A stretch of 64,000 nt of DNA, taken from the NCBI GenBank assembly GCA_016712145.1, contig JADJRO010000001.1, positions 2,232,501-2,296,500 of the forward strand. The letters run 5' to 3'. Positions within the stretch are counted from its first letter, which is position 1. Each line of letters starts with the position of its first letter. The translations under genes and the position numbers were made by a program. Shown piece by piece: positions 19,201 through 31,200 of this stretch. This DNA is from Saprospiraceae bacterium (GTDB lineage Bacteria > Bacteroidota > Bacteroidia > Chitinophagales > Saprospiraceae). The notes under the pieces are model-generated. The model was given only the letters and a program-made list of their open reading frames with translations, ran no database searches and was not told where the DNA came from.

Positions 19201-22200
19201 ATCAGTTGCACTTGCTCCATCAATCAAATTTGGAACCCTCAATTGACAACTTGCGTTTAAGCTTATATTTTGTGGCGCTTCACAAGTAGGTACTGGCGGT
19301 GTGGTATCGTCTCCTGTCAACAATACTAAACAAGTTGAACTGTTTCCGTTACCATCACTAACTGTAACTGTAACTGTATGTGAAAATCCTTCTCCAGAGG
19401 CTAATAAGGTTCCAATTGTTGGAGATTGACTCCAGTTAAAAGTTGCAGAACAATTATCAGTTGCACTTGCTCCATTTGTAAGATCTGGTACAACTAATTT
19501 GCAATTTGCATCCAAAGCAATTGTTTGCGAATTTTCACAAGTTGGTACTGGCGGAGTGGTATCGTCTCCTGTAAGCACTACCGTACAGCTGGAACTATTT
19601 CCATTTCCATCACTTGCTGTTACTGTTACGGTATGTGTTGTTCCTTCTCCTGAAGCCAATAAAGTTCCACTTGTTGGAGATTGGGACCAGGTAAAACTTG
19701 TTGAACAATTATCTGTTGCAGAAGCTCCATCTAAAAGATTCGGAACCAACAATTTACAATTTGCATCTAAAGCAATTGTTTGTGGTCCTTCACAGCTAGG
19801 CACAGGAGGTGTATTGTCATTACCTGTTAATACTACTGTGCAGGTTGCGCTATTTCCGTTGCCATCATTTGTGGTGACCGTTACAGTATGGGTAGTTCCT
19901 TCTCCTGACGCTAACAAGGTTGTAGCTGTTGGATTTTGTGACCAGGTAAATGATGTTGAACAATTGTCTGTTGCACTTGCCCCATCTGTTAAATCAGGAA
20001 CCAACAATTTACAATTTGCATCTAAAGCAATTGTTTGTGGTCCCTCGCATGATGCTACAGGTGGCGTAGTATCATCGCCAGTTAATATTACTGTACACGT
20101 TGAACTATTTCCATTGCCGTCATTTGCTGTTACTGTAACAGTATGGGTAGTTCCTTCACCGGATGACAATAATGTTCCACTCGTTGGAGATTGTGACCAG
20201 GTAAAACTTGTTGAACAATTATCAGTTGCTGAAACATTATCTGTCAGATTTGGAACCATCAATTGACACGATGCATTTAACACAATCGTTTGAGGACCTT
20301 CACAGGTCGGAACCGGTGGTGTTGTATCATCACCGGTTAACAGAACTGTGCACGTCGCACTATTTCCATTACCATCATTTGCAGTAACTGTTACAGTATG
20401 CGTCGTTCCTTCACCGGATGCCAATAAGGTTCCACTCGTTGGAGACTGAGTCCAGTTAAAACTTGTCGAACAATTATCTGTAGCACTTGCTCCATTTGTT
20501 AAATCAGGAACCATCAATTGACAGGATGCATTCAATACAATTGTTTGTGATCCTTCACAGCTTGGTACCGGTGGGGCTGTATCATCGCCGGTTAATATTA
20601 CCGTGCATGTAGAGCTGTTTCCATTACCGTCACTTACTGTAACTGTAATTGTATGAGTTGTTCCTTCTCCTGAAGCCAATAAAGATCCACTCGTTGGAGA
20701 TTGGGACCATGTAAATGATCCGGAACAATTATCTGTTGCAGAAGCTCCATCTAAAAGATTCGGAACCAACAATTCACAATTAGAATTTAATACGATTGTT
20801 TGAGGACTTTCACAAGTGGGTACAGGTGGTGTAGTATCATCACCAGTCAATACAACGGTACATGTACTTGTATTTCCATTGCCGTCATTTGCTGTTACGG
20901 TAACAGTATGCGTTGTTCCTTCACCTGAACTTAACATAGCACCTAAAACTGGATTTTGGGTCCAACTAAATGTTGTTGAACAATTATCCGTTGCGCTTGC
21001 GCCATCTGTTAGATTGGGAACTATTAATTTACAAGAAGAATTTAGAGCAATTGTTTGAGGGCCTTCACAAGTTGGAACCGGGGGTGTCACATCATTTCCT
21101 GTTAATTTAACAGTACATGTAGACGAATTGCCATTTCCATCATTTACAGTAACAGTAACTGTATGCATCACACCTTCTCCAGATGCCAGCAAGGTGCCTA
21201 ATGTTGGATTCTGAGTCCAACTAAAACTAAATGAACAATTATCAACTGCAAAAGCTCCATCTGTTAAGTTTGGAACAGCTAACTGACAAGAAGCATTTAA
21301 ATTAATTGTTTGCGCAAACTCACAAACAGGTACCGGAGGTGTTGTATCATCACCTGTCAATTTAACTGTGCAGGTAGAACTATTACCGTTTCCATCACTG
21401 ACCGTTATGGTAACCGTATGCATTACACCTTCCCCAGATGCAAGCGTTGTTCCAGCCGTTGGGTTTTGACTCCAGGTAAATGTGCTGGCACAGTTATCTG
21501 TTGCAGAAGCTCCATCAATTAAGTTTGGTACAGGAAGTCTGCACAAAGCATTGAGTGAAACAGTTTGTGCTGATTCACAGGTCGGTACCGGTGGTGTTGT
21601 ATCATCTCCTGTCAATTTAACTGTACAGGTAGAAGAATTGCCATTGCCATCATTAACAGTTACTGTAATTGTATGCATGGTTCCTTCTCCAGAGGCCAAT
21701 AAACTACCAATTGTAGGATTTTGACTCCAGCTAAATGTTGCAGAACAATTATCAGATGCAGATGCTCCATTTGTAAGATCCGGAACAGCTACCTCACAAT
21801 TTGCATTTAATGAAATGGTTTGCGGAGGTTCACAAGTTGGAACCGGTGGTGTTGCATCATCTCCTGTCAAAACAACTAAACACTGGCCTGTATTTCCATT
21901 TCCATCATTAGCTGTAATGGTTACAGTATGTGTCATATTTTCACCGGAAGCTAAAAATGTTCCGGATGCTGGATTTTGATTCCAGGTAAATGTATTTGAA
22001 CAATTATCAACTGCTGACGAACCTGTTAATAAATCTGGAACTAACAGCTGACATAAAGAATTTAATGAGATCGTTTGAGGACCTGGACAATAAACGGTCG
22101 GAGGAGTTGTATCATCTCCAGTTAATTTTACTGTACATGTTGAAGAATTTCCATTGCCATCTGAAACGGTTACCGTTACTGTGTGCATTGTTCCTTCTCC

Positions 22201-25200
22201 GGAAGCCAATAAGCTAGCCATTGCAGGATTCTGAGTCCAATTAAATGTAGTACTGCAATTATCTGTTGCGGTGGCTCCATTAGTAAGATCCGGAACAACT
22301 AATTGACAATTTGCATTTAATGAAATTGTTTGAGGAGGTTCACACGTAGCAATTGGCAAGCTAACATCATCGCCAGTTAAAACAACTGTACAAGTACCTG
22401 AATTTCCATTTCCATCACTTACGGTAACGGTTACTGTATGTGTAACGCCTTCACCCGATGCTAAACCGGTGCCAATAACTGGATTTTGACTCCATGTAAA
22501 TGATGCAGAACAATTATCGGTTGCACTCGCTCCGTTTGTTAAATCCGGAACAACTAAAATACAAGATGAATTTAAAGTAATTGTTTGAGGTAATTCACAA
22601 GTTGGAACGGGTGGTGTTACATCATCGCCAGTCAAAATAACTGTACAAATAGAAGAATTTCCATTACAATCTGAAACAGTAATTGTAACAGTATGTGTTG
22701 ATCCTTCTCCAGATGAAAGTTCAGTTCCGGAAACAGGATTTTGACTCCATGAAAAAGTATTCGAAGCACAGCAATTATCTATTGCTGTAGAACCATCTAT
22801 TAAATTTGGAACCACTAATTTGCAAGCCGCATTTAAATTAACGGTTTGATTTGATTCACAATTCATCACCGGTCCTTCGTTGTCAATAATCTGAACTGTA
22901 AATTGACAGATTTTTGTTCTGCCACCTGCATCCGTTGCAGTGTAGGTAACTGTAGTTGTTCCAACAGGGAAAAATGAACCTGGATTGTGTGTTGACATCA
23001 AACTTACACCCGGACAATTATCAGATGCAGTAGGTGCTGTCCAGGTAACGACTTTACCGCATTGACCCGGATCATTATTTAATGGACCAATATTTCCCGG
23101 ACATCCAGTAATGATTGGGTCTTGATTATCTACAACCAATACCGTGAAACTACAAACTGCTGTATATCCACAAGCATCCGTTGCTAAAAATGACTGGGTC
23201 GTAGTACCGACTGGGAAAAAATCATGGTTTACATAACCACTCATATCCGTTTGGGTGATCGTTACTGTACCAGGACAATTGTCCGTTGCAGTCGGATCTG
23301 TATAATGAACATTTCTGCCACAAACACCTACACCTGCATCTATAGTTATATTAGATGGGCATGAAGAAAATGTTGGTGGTGTGTTATCTATGCGTGTATT
23401 ATATGTTACACTTGCTGAATGCGTACATGCATCCGTAACCGTGACTGTAATCACAGCTGAACAGGTACCTGAAGTACTTACTGAATAGTTTAATGTTCCC
23501 GGACAATTATCACTTGCAGTCGTAGCTGCAAGTGCTGCATTTTCTGCTGCTGCCTGTGTAGGATAACAACTGTTGATTGAGCCAGCGGATACATTGGGAG
23601 CCTGATCGTCTAAAACTGAAACAACTTTACTGCAACTTGAACTACACAAATTTCCATCCGTTGTAATTAAATTTAGGGTATAGTTGGAGTTACAAGCTGA
23701 TCCAGCTACAATGGTTACTGTTTGTGAAGATGACGATCCTGAAATCATTGCAGCACCCGAAACTGACCATGAATAAGATAATCCAGCCGGTGCTAAATAA
23801 TCATTTGAGGTATTTGGACAAACTGGGCCATTTGCCCCAGTGATTGTACAAGAAGGCAATGGATTAACAGTAATTGTTTGCGTTTGGATTACCTGACAAT
23901 CTGCGAAACTTACTGTTACGGTATAGGTCGTGGTAGATCCAGGCATTACAGAAATACTTGCTGTTGATTCCGTGGTTGACCAGGCATAAGTCAATGCACC
24001 TGTGGTTGTTGCATCCAATGTTGCTGTTCCTCCATTACAAATAGTTGCATCGCTGGTGTTGCCACTGTTATCTGTAGTCACGATGGTAACTGTTGGAGAA
24101 ACTAAATTAGGCATACCACCATAAATGATTGGTTCGTCATCTAACCATTGGCAATAAGCTACACGACTTGTAATGTTTGCGCCACTTCCTCCAGCAATAG
24201 CGCCGGGTCCAGAAGGATGATTCCAATAATTTGCTGTTGCGTCAATAACATTTGTTGCGTGTAAATTTTCTACACCAAATGTTGTACCTGCCAACCAGTT
24301 ATTAGGTGTAGCAGTAACAAGTCCTGCGCTTGCAGTAGCCTGAATGTCTTTTCCATTGGCTAAAGCATCGTAAAATTTATTTGTTTTAACGGTACCCGTT
24401 CCATTATTTGTAAAACGAACTCCAATACCATTATTAAATATATGATTATGATCAATTGTTGCTGAACCTGCATCTACATCGATACCTATTGCAAATCCAT
24501 GAATCGATGCATCATTATCTACAATATTTGCAGAAGCATTTGCTCCGACAACCAAAATACCGGTACCAGTACCTGTATAGCTGATTTCGGTGTCATCCTT
24601 TATTGTTGCAGATACTGCTGCATGGGTGCTCAATGGGCTGTCAGAAATTTTAGCTCCTGTTGAGCAATCCGTAATGGTCAGTCCACTTACAATAGCATGA
24701 GCTCCATCGCCTGCATCTGAAACATATCCTTCATAATTGTTTACAAAAAGTCCAATGCTGGTATTGCTAACAGTTCCTCCTGTGATTTCGGCTGGACTGG
24801 TATTTTTAACATTCCAAACTTCGTATCCTTCTGTTGGTTTACCAATAATCGCAATGCCATTTATAGAATTATCTACTGCATAAGAAGCTATACTTTGTGA
24901 AGAAATTAAAATTCCATCCCAAAATGATTCATTGGCATTGTTGATTCCTGTTATGATATTCTCTGATAATGTAAGCGGTGAAGCAGTGCCATAAAATAAA
25001 TTATGGAAAATACCACGCCTTCTCACGGTCATGGTGTTGTTACCAATAAACTGATAAGTGGATGCTTCCGGATTTGCCAAATGAAAATTACCAGTTTGAA
25101 CACCGATTCGAAGATTCATCATGCAATTGTTGACTACTCGTGCATACTGATTATTATACAACAAGACGCCACCACCCCAATATTCAATCCCGGAACCAGC

Positions 25201-28200
25201 ATCATAGGTTCCAAAATCCTGAAATTTATTGTTAGCAATAAGATGCCCACTTGAAGGAACAGCTGCTGGATAGTCGTACAGCGTTATACCAAAATAAGAT
25301 AGATTTTTAAAGATGTTATTTGTTGCAGTAAGGTTATTGATTCCTGTTTCATAAACGGTAATGCCTTCTGCAGCGTCTATATCGGCACCATTGGTACTGC
25401 TAAAGCCAGAAGTAATTGCGGTGTTATCACCATCAATAGTCAAACCAGATATTGTTACATCAGAAGCTGCAATATGAATAATTTCTCCTGCAGAAATACT
25501 TGCTGTTGCAGGAACAAGAATGGCTTCTGGAACTCGAGTACCTGTACAAGGATCGATGGTTGAATTCGGTCCTAAAATTGCCAGCGATTTGCTTACAATT
25601 AAATTTTCAATGTAGGTTCCTGCCCCAACAGAAAGCGTATCGCCATTTTGTGTATTTGCATCATTAATGGCTTGTTGAATCGTGCAGAATGTTTCTGTGG
25701 TATTAATATTAGTAACTAAATTTCCATTTGCACAAACACAGGTTCCAGAAGGTTGAAATCCAACAGCTCCACTTGCATCTACTCCAGTACTTAATACGGT
25801 TGATAATACAATAGTACCCGTTCCAGCTTGTGCAAATGTTGCCAATATCGTTGCCAGATTGGTGGTACCATGCCAGTTACATTCAACTTGAACATTGCTA
25901 TTGATTCTACTTACAATTGTTTTATTTGCAAATCCATACGATAAATCATTGCCTTCTATTTTTAAATTCGTTGGCGTATTGTTTATCTTTCCAAATTCAC
26001 CTATTCGGATTCCATTTTGTGGGCCTGTGATTTTGTTGTTTATGATTGTAACATTATTTAAACTTGCCGGAATTGTATTGTATGAGGACGCATCGTCCCT
26101 GGCTTTGATTGCTATCACTGCGGGATTTTGTGGATCCGTTGCTGTACCTGTATTGCCCGAATTCGTAATATCGCATTCCTTAATTGTAATATTTGAATAG
26201 CTTGCATATTTTAAATTGATATCAATTCCATTATTAAATCCATACGTCGCATCCGTTCCATTATTATTCATCGTCAACTTTTCAAATGTTGCATTACTCA
26301 GCTTTTCAAAGTACATGCCCTTTTGAAGGTTGTTACTGATCGTACTGTTCTTTATTACAATATTATCAAATGCAGATGGTGTCGTTGACTGAAAGTTTAC
26401 AATACCCTGTAATGCATTTCCGGTAATCGTACAATTGTCTATCAACATACCATTTACTCCATTCGCAGTGCCATTTCGCATTCCTATGGTGCCTGCCAAT
26501 AAACTGGTCCGCTGGATATCTGTATTTGTTATATCAATATCTGAATTATTTCCTCCAAATGTTATTCCGTATCTGCAATAATCTATTAATGCCAGGTTAT
26601 TTAAAGTTGGATTTGATACTCCATTCAATAATACAGCATCCTGAAAGGATGTAATATACATAGCTTGAATCGTCACATTGGCTGCAGCAATTGTAAAGCC
26701 TGTACCGCTGCATGAGCTTGCCGGTTTAACAACTGTATTTGTAGCGGGATTGCTTCCTTTGCCTGATCCGGTAATTGTCAATTCTTTGTTCACCGTTACA
26801 TTTTCATTAAACAATCCAGGAGATACTGTTAAGGTATGACCATTAAGTGTTTGAGGATCATCTATTGCTGCCTGAATGGTACAGAAATTTTCCAAAGTAT
26901 TGGTATTAGTAACTCCTGCACATTTAGTAAGTACTACATCGTTGCCATCCCCACCTGCATAATTTATATCAAAAGTATAGCCACTCACCGTAATGACATT
27001 CCCCTGCGCAAATTGACCTGATACCGCCTCCGCCATGTCATTTGCAATAATGGTGATTTGATCTCCATTGGCGGGTGTATAGCCTAATGTCACAACCAAG
27101 TTAGCTCCACCTAATGTAACTGTTCCGTTTACTATAAATTGATCGTAATCGGTACAAGCAGTCGTTCCGTTGATTTCCATAGCTAATGCATCTCCACTTG
27201 TAAGCACCATGTTTCCTGCTAATGTTACACAACCCGGGCTTGATCCTGGTGCGAATGTAACTTCCTTGCTACTTGCATCTGCTCCGGAAGCATAGCTTCC
27301 TGTTTCGATATGAATTATATCTCCGGTCGCTGCTGCTGCTGCAATTGCATTTGGAATTGTTTCATCAGAACTTCCGGTTCCCGGTGCTGATACATATAAA
27401 TTATTTCCATTGAATCGTATTAAGCCAGAAGCTACATTATCCAATGCTTCATACATCCTATCTGTACGACGGAAATTATTGCTTTGATCAAACAGATCTG
27501 CGCTCATATTTAAACCCGTTGAGCTTAAATTTTCTACATAATACGTTTCGCCTCCAAATTGATTTCCATCACCTGTTGTTAAGATGCAACCTGCTTGAAC
27601 CTGAATATCACGGGTGTTATCCGTTGCATCATCAAAATCATTCGTCGTAATATGAGCTTTCCCATTGGATTGTAAAAGAACACCTATCTCATTGCTATTT
27701 AAAATATTACTGGTCAATTTTACAGCTTGCTCACCACTGAAATTACTACCAGCAATCCACTGAAAACCAATATTTGCTCCTTTAACAGTATTGCCTGAAT
27801 AGGTAACGGTACTTGCTCCACTTGAATGAGATGTTACTCTAAACGCTCTCTGTAAATTGAGTGCGGGATTGTTTCCACCAGCTAAATTTAAAAACTGATT
27901 ATTACTAACTGTTATATTGCTTGAATGTCCGTGTGCATTTTCCCAAATACCCAGTACCACTTGTGGTGTTGCGGATTGTGCATTTTGAATATTAATCGTG
28001 TTTCCAGAAATAGACAATCCATCATAAACGGCTCCACCACTGGTATTTGATTGCATACAAACTGTGGATGAAAAATTAGCACCATTGCTTACGCCATCCC
28101 CTGGCACATTAAATGTATTGTTAGAAATTGTCTGATTCGTTCCAAATGAATAATGAATTCCAATATTCTGATTTACGTCTGCGGGTGCAGCAATTGCATT

Positions 28201-31200
28201 TAAGTCCGTTGCGATATTAAATGTATTATTTGTAATTGTAGTTCCATTAAACGCATCAGTACCACCTGCTCCATTAAACATGCCGATGGACAAATCAAAC
28301 TCTTTGAATTCCATATTAGAAATCGTCCAATTTTGATTGTCTCCTCCATCAAAAATCAGTACACCTTCCAGATTTGCAGCGGCTAAATCACCAGGGCCGT
28401 TGATGGAAGCATTGCCTAATCCTTCCGGGGCCGTAAATGTTACTCCGTTGATATTTGCAGGAACTAATATGGAATAATCATCCGCTGGAGAAACAACTCC
28501 GTCATTTCCCAATGACCATGAGCTGGCTGCATTTGCCTCGGTCCAATCAAAACTACCTTTTAAGTTTACGGTCCAATTGTTGGAAGCTTGTTCCACGGCG
28601 TTCCGGATTCTTGTATAATCGTTATTTGTTGCAGACTGTCCAGCGTTGATATCCGTTACATAATCATTATTTGCTTTTACAGAAACAAATCCTAGTGCTT
28701 TCCAATCAATTTTATGATCTATTTTATCTTCTACTGCAAATAACTGTGCATTTGATAATCCAGCACCATTCGTTCCACCAAACTGAACATTTTGTGCATT
28801 GATGTCAGCAGCAGGAACATTGGTTCCGTTTGATATCAGACTAATGTATTTAATTAATGAAGTATTGAAATTTACTGGAATTGCGCCATTAAAGCTTACC
28901 GAAGCATCTGCTCCCTCTACTAAAACACCGATTCCCGTACCATTTACACTATTTGTAGCATTATTAATTTGCAAAGCCACTGTGGCTGCGTTGCTGTTTA
29001 ACATATTATCACGTACCCAAATAGCGGTATCACAGTTGGAAGTTGTTACACCAGTCATTGCATACAAACTGGTAGATGCATCTGATGCATAGCCATCAAA
29101 ATTGTTTGCAAAAACTCCAATTTGGCAATCCGTTAATATACCTCCGTTGATTGTAACTGTATTGGAAGTAGGACAGTTCCATAAATTATATCCACTGCGT
29201 GCATCCGTAACATTATTATTACTTAAAATTACACCTACAGCAGATTGAATAGATGAAATTGCAATTCCATCATTATACGTTGCGCCTGCTACTGTTGTAA
29301 AATTATTGTTTGAAATATCAAATGTTGCCGCATTGGTATATGCCAGATTGTGGAAAATTCCTCTTCGCGAAGATTCAATTTCATTTCCAGTAATGCTATG
29401 ACTTGTTCCGCCATCTGCATTATAAAAATTGCCGGTTTGAATACCGACTCTAACCCGAGTCATAACATTATCTGTAATGCTTGTATAACAATTATTATAA
29501 ATCAAAACACCAATACCATATTCAGTAGGAATGATATTGTCAAATTTATTTTCTGTAATGGAATTTCCAGTTGTTGAAGTTCCACCATTGTAGTAATTGT
29601 AAAAATCAATTCCTGAATAATTCAGGTTCTTAATAATATTATTTTTAACCAATACATTGGATAAGCCTTCATAAGCGCTCATCGCTTCAATGGCATCGAT
29701 GTTAGCACCGTTTATATTTACGGCGCTGGTTAAATTTGGATTGTCTCCATCCAAGGTAAATCCATCAATGGTGCTTCCTGATGCTGAAGGAGGTAAATAC
29801 ATGATGGTTGATGCTGTAGGACTGTTTGGATCAGGATCTGATAGTGCAGGTACTATAATTGACTCCGGATTACGCATTCCGGTATTTGGATTAATACCGT
29901 AATTATTACCTCGCAATTGCAAGGATTTGTTCAGTACTATATTTTCAATATAAGTTCCGGGTCCAACTGTAATAATATGACCATCTAATGTTTGCGGATC
30001 ATCTATGGCCTGTTGAATTGTACAGAATGTTTCAGCAGTATTGGTATTGGTTACTAGATTGCCGCTACTGCAACCATTACAAGAATTAGCCTCTGGTTGA
30101 AAACCAGGAGTTCCCGGTGCATCATCAACTCCTGAAGTAAGAAACAATTCAAAATCTACGTTTCCAGACATTAAAGGTGGCACAGCACTACCTGTAACTC
30201 CCCACCAATTGCATTCTGCACTGATGGTTCCTGTACCGGCTGCAACGTTTGCTCCAAAAGCCATTGCATTGCCATTCATCAATACGCTATTGTCGTTTGC
30301 AATTATTGTATTGGTTGGAGCATTCCCTGTAAAAAATGCTGTTACCGGATTCGTACTTGATGCAGGATGTGTAATAAAATTATTATTCGCATTGACTATT
30401 GCGCCTCGTTGTGCAATAATCGTAAATCCATCATTTCCTCCAACTCCCCAAGGGGCCGATCCATTACCTGTAAAAATATTTTGTGTAATCGTAGCTTGAA
30501 CATATCCTCTTGCATCCACTCCCCGATTCAGGTTGTTTGAAATGGTGTTTTCATCAATACTAATATTTTGAACAGTGACGGCACCTGTACTGAAATCACC
30601 CAGATATATTCCGGCACCAGAAGGGCTTAACGAACCAGTTCCACTAATTGTACAACCTTGAATTAAGGCCTGAATTCCATTGGCCGGGACTGTCGTCGCA
30701 GTTGTAAACGTATAAATACCTGCATGAAAATTTTGTGCTGGTAAGCTTGGATAGTTACCAGAAAAGCCAGTTAAACTCATTGAAATAATTTCTATATCAA
30801 CCATTGCTAAAGGCCCACCTATAGTGTTAACCATAGCTATCCCTTGCATGCAACCAGTTATTGTTCCATTGGTAATTTTGGATTTTGGATTGGTATTTAT
30901 GTCGTGCAAAACATACCCATAAAATCCGTCTGTAACTGTATTGTTATTAATTGTAACTTTTTCAGTACCGTTTGCTCCACTAAAATAAACTCCAACCGTA
31001 GTATTGGTTCCACCATAAACCTGAGTAACTAAATCAATGCAGTTATCTTCTATCAAACACGTATTTCCAGAACTTGTGGAAACATTGGATATCTGCAATC
31101 CAACACCTTTAACATAAACTAGGTTGTTGATAATTTCAATATTATTGAATCCTGAGGAGCTAACTCCAACTAAACCACGCAGTTCAAAACCATCTAAAGT

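Noticed and set aside
18209..20266. Long plus-strand open frames (over 230 codons) opposite the giant protein's repeat array
   Set aside because: They repeat with the 255-bp period and are shadows of the biased sense codons; the products are low-complexity and lack starts or signals of their own.
17776..22881. Regular repeats that might be taken for a CRISPR array
   Set aside because: The period is 255 bp, there are no unique spacers, and every unit is translated in one continuous protein frame.
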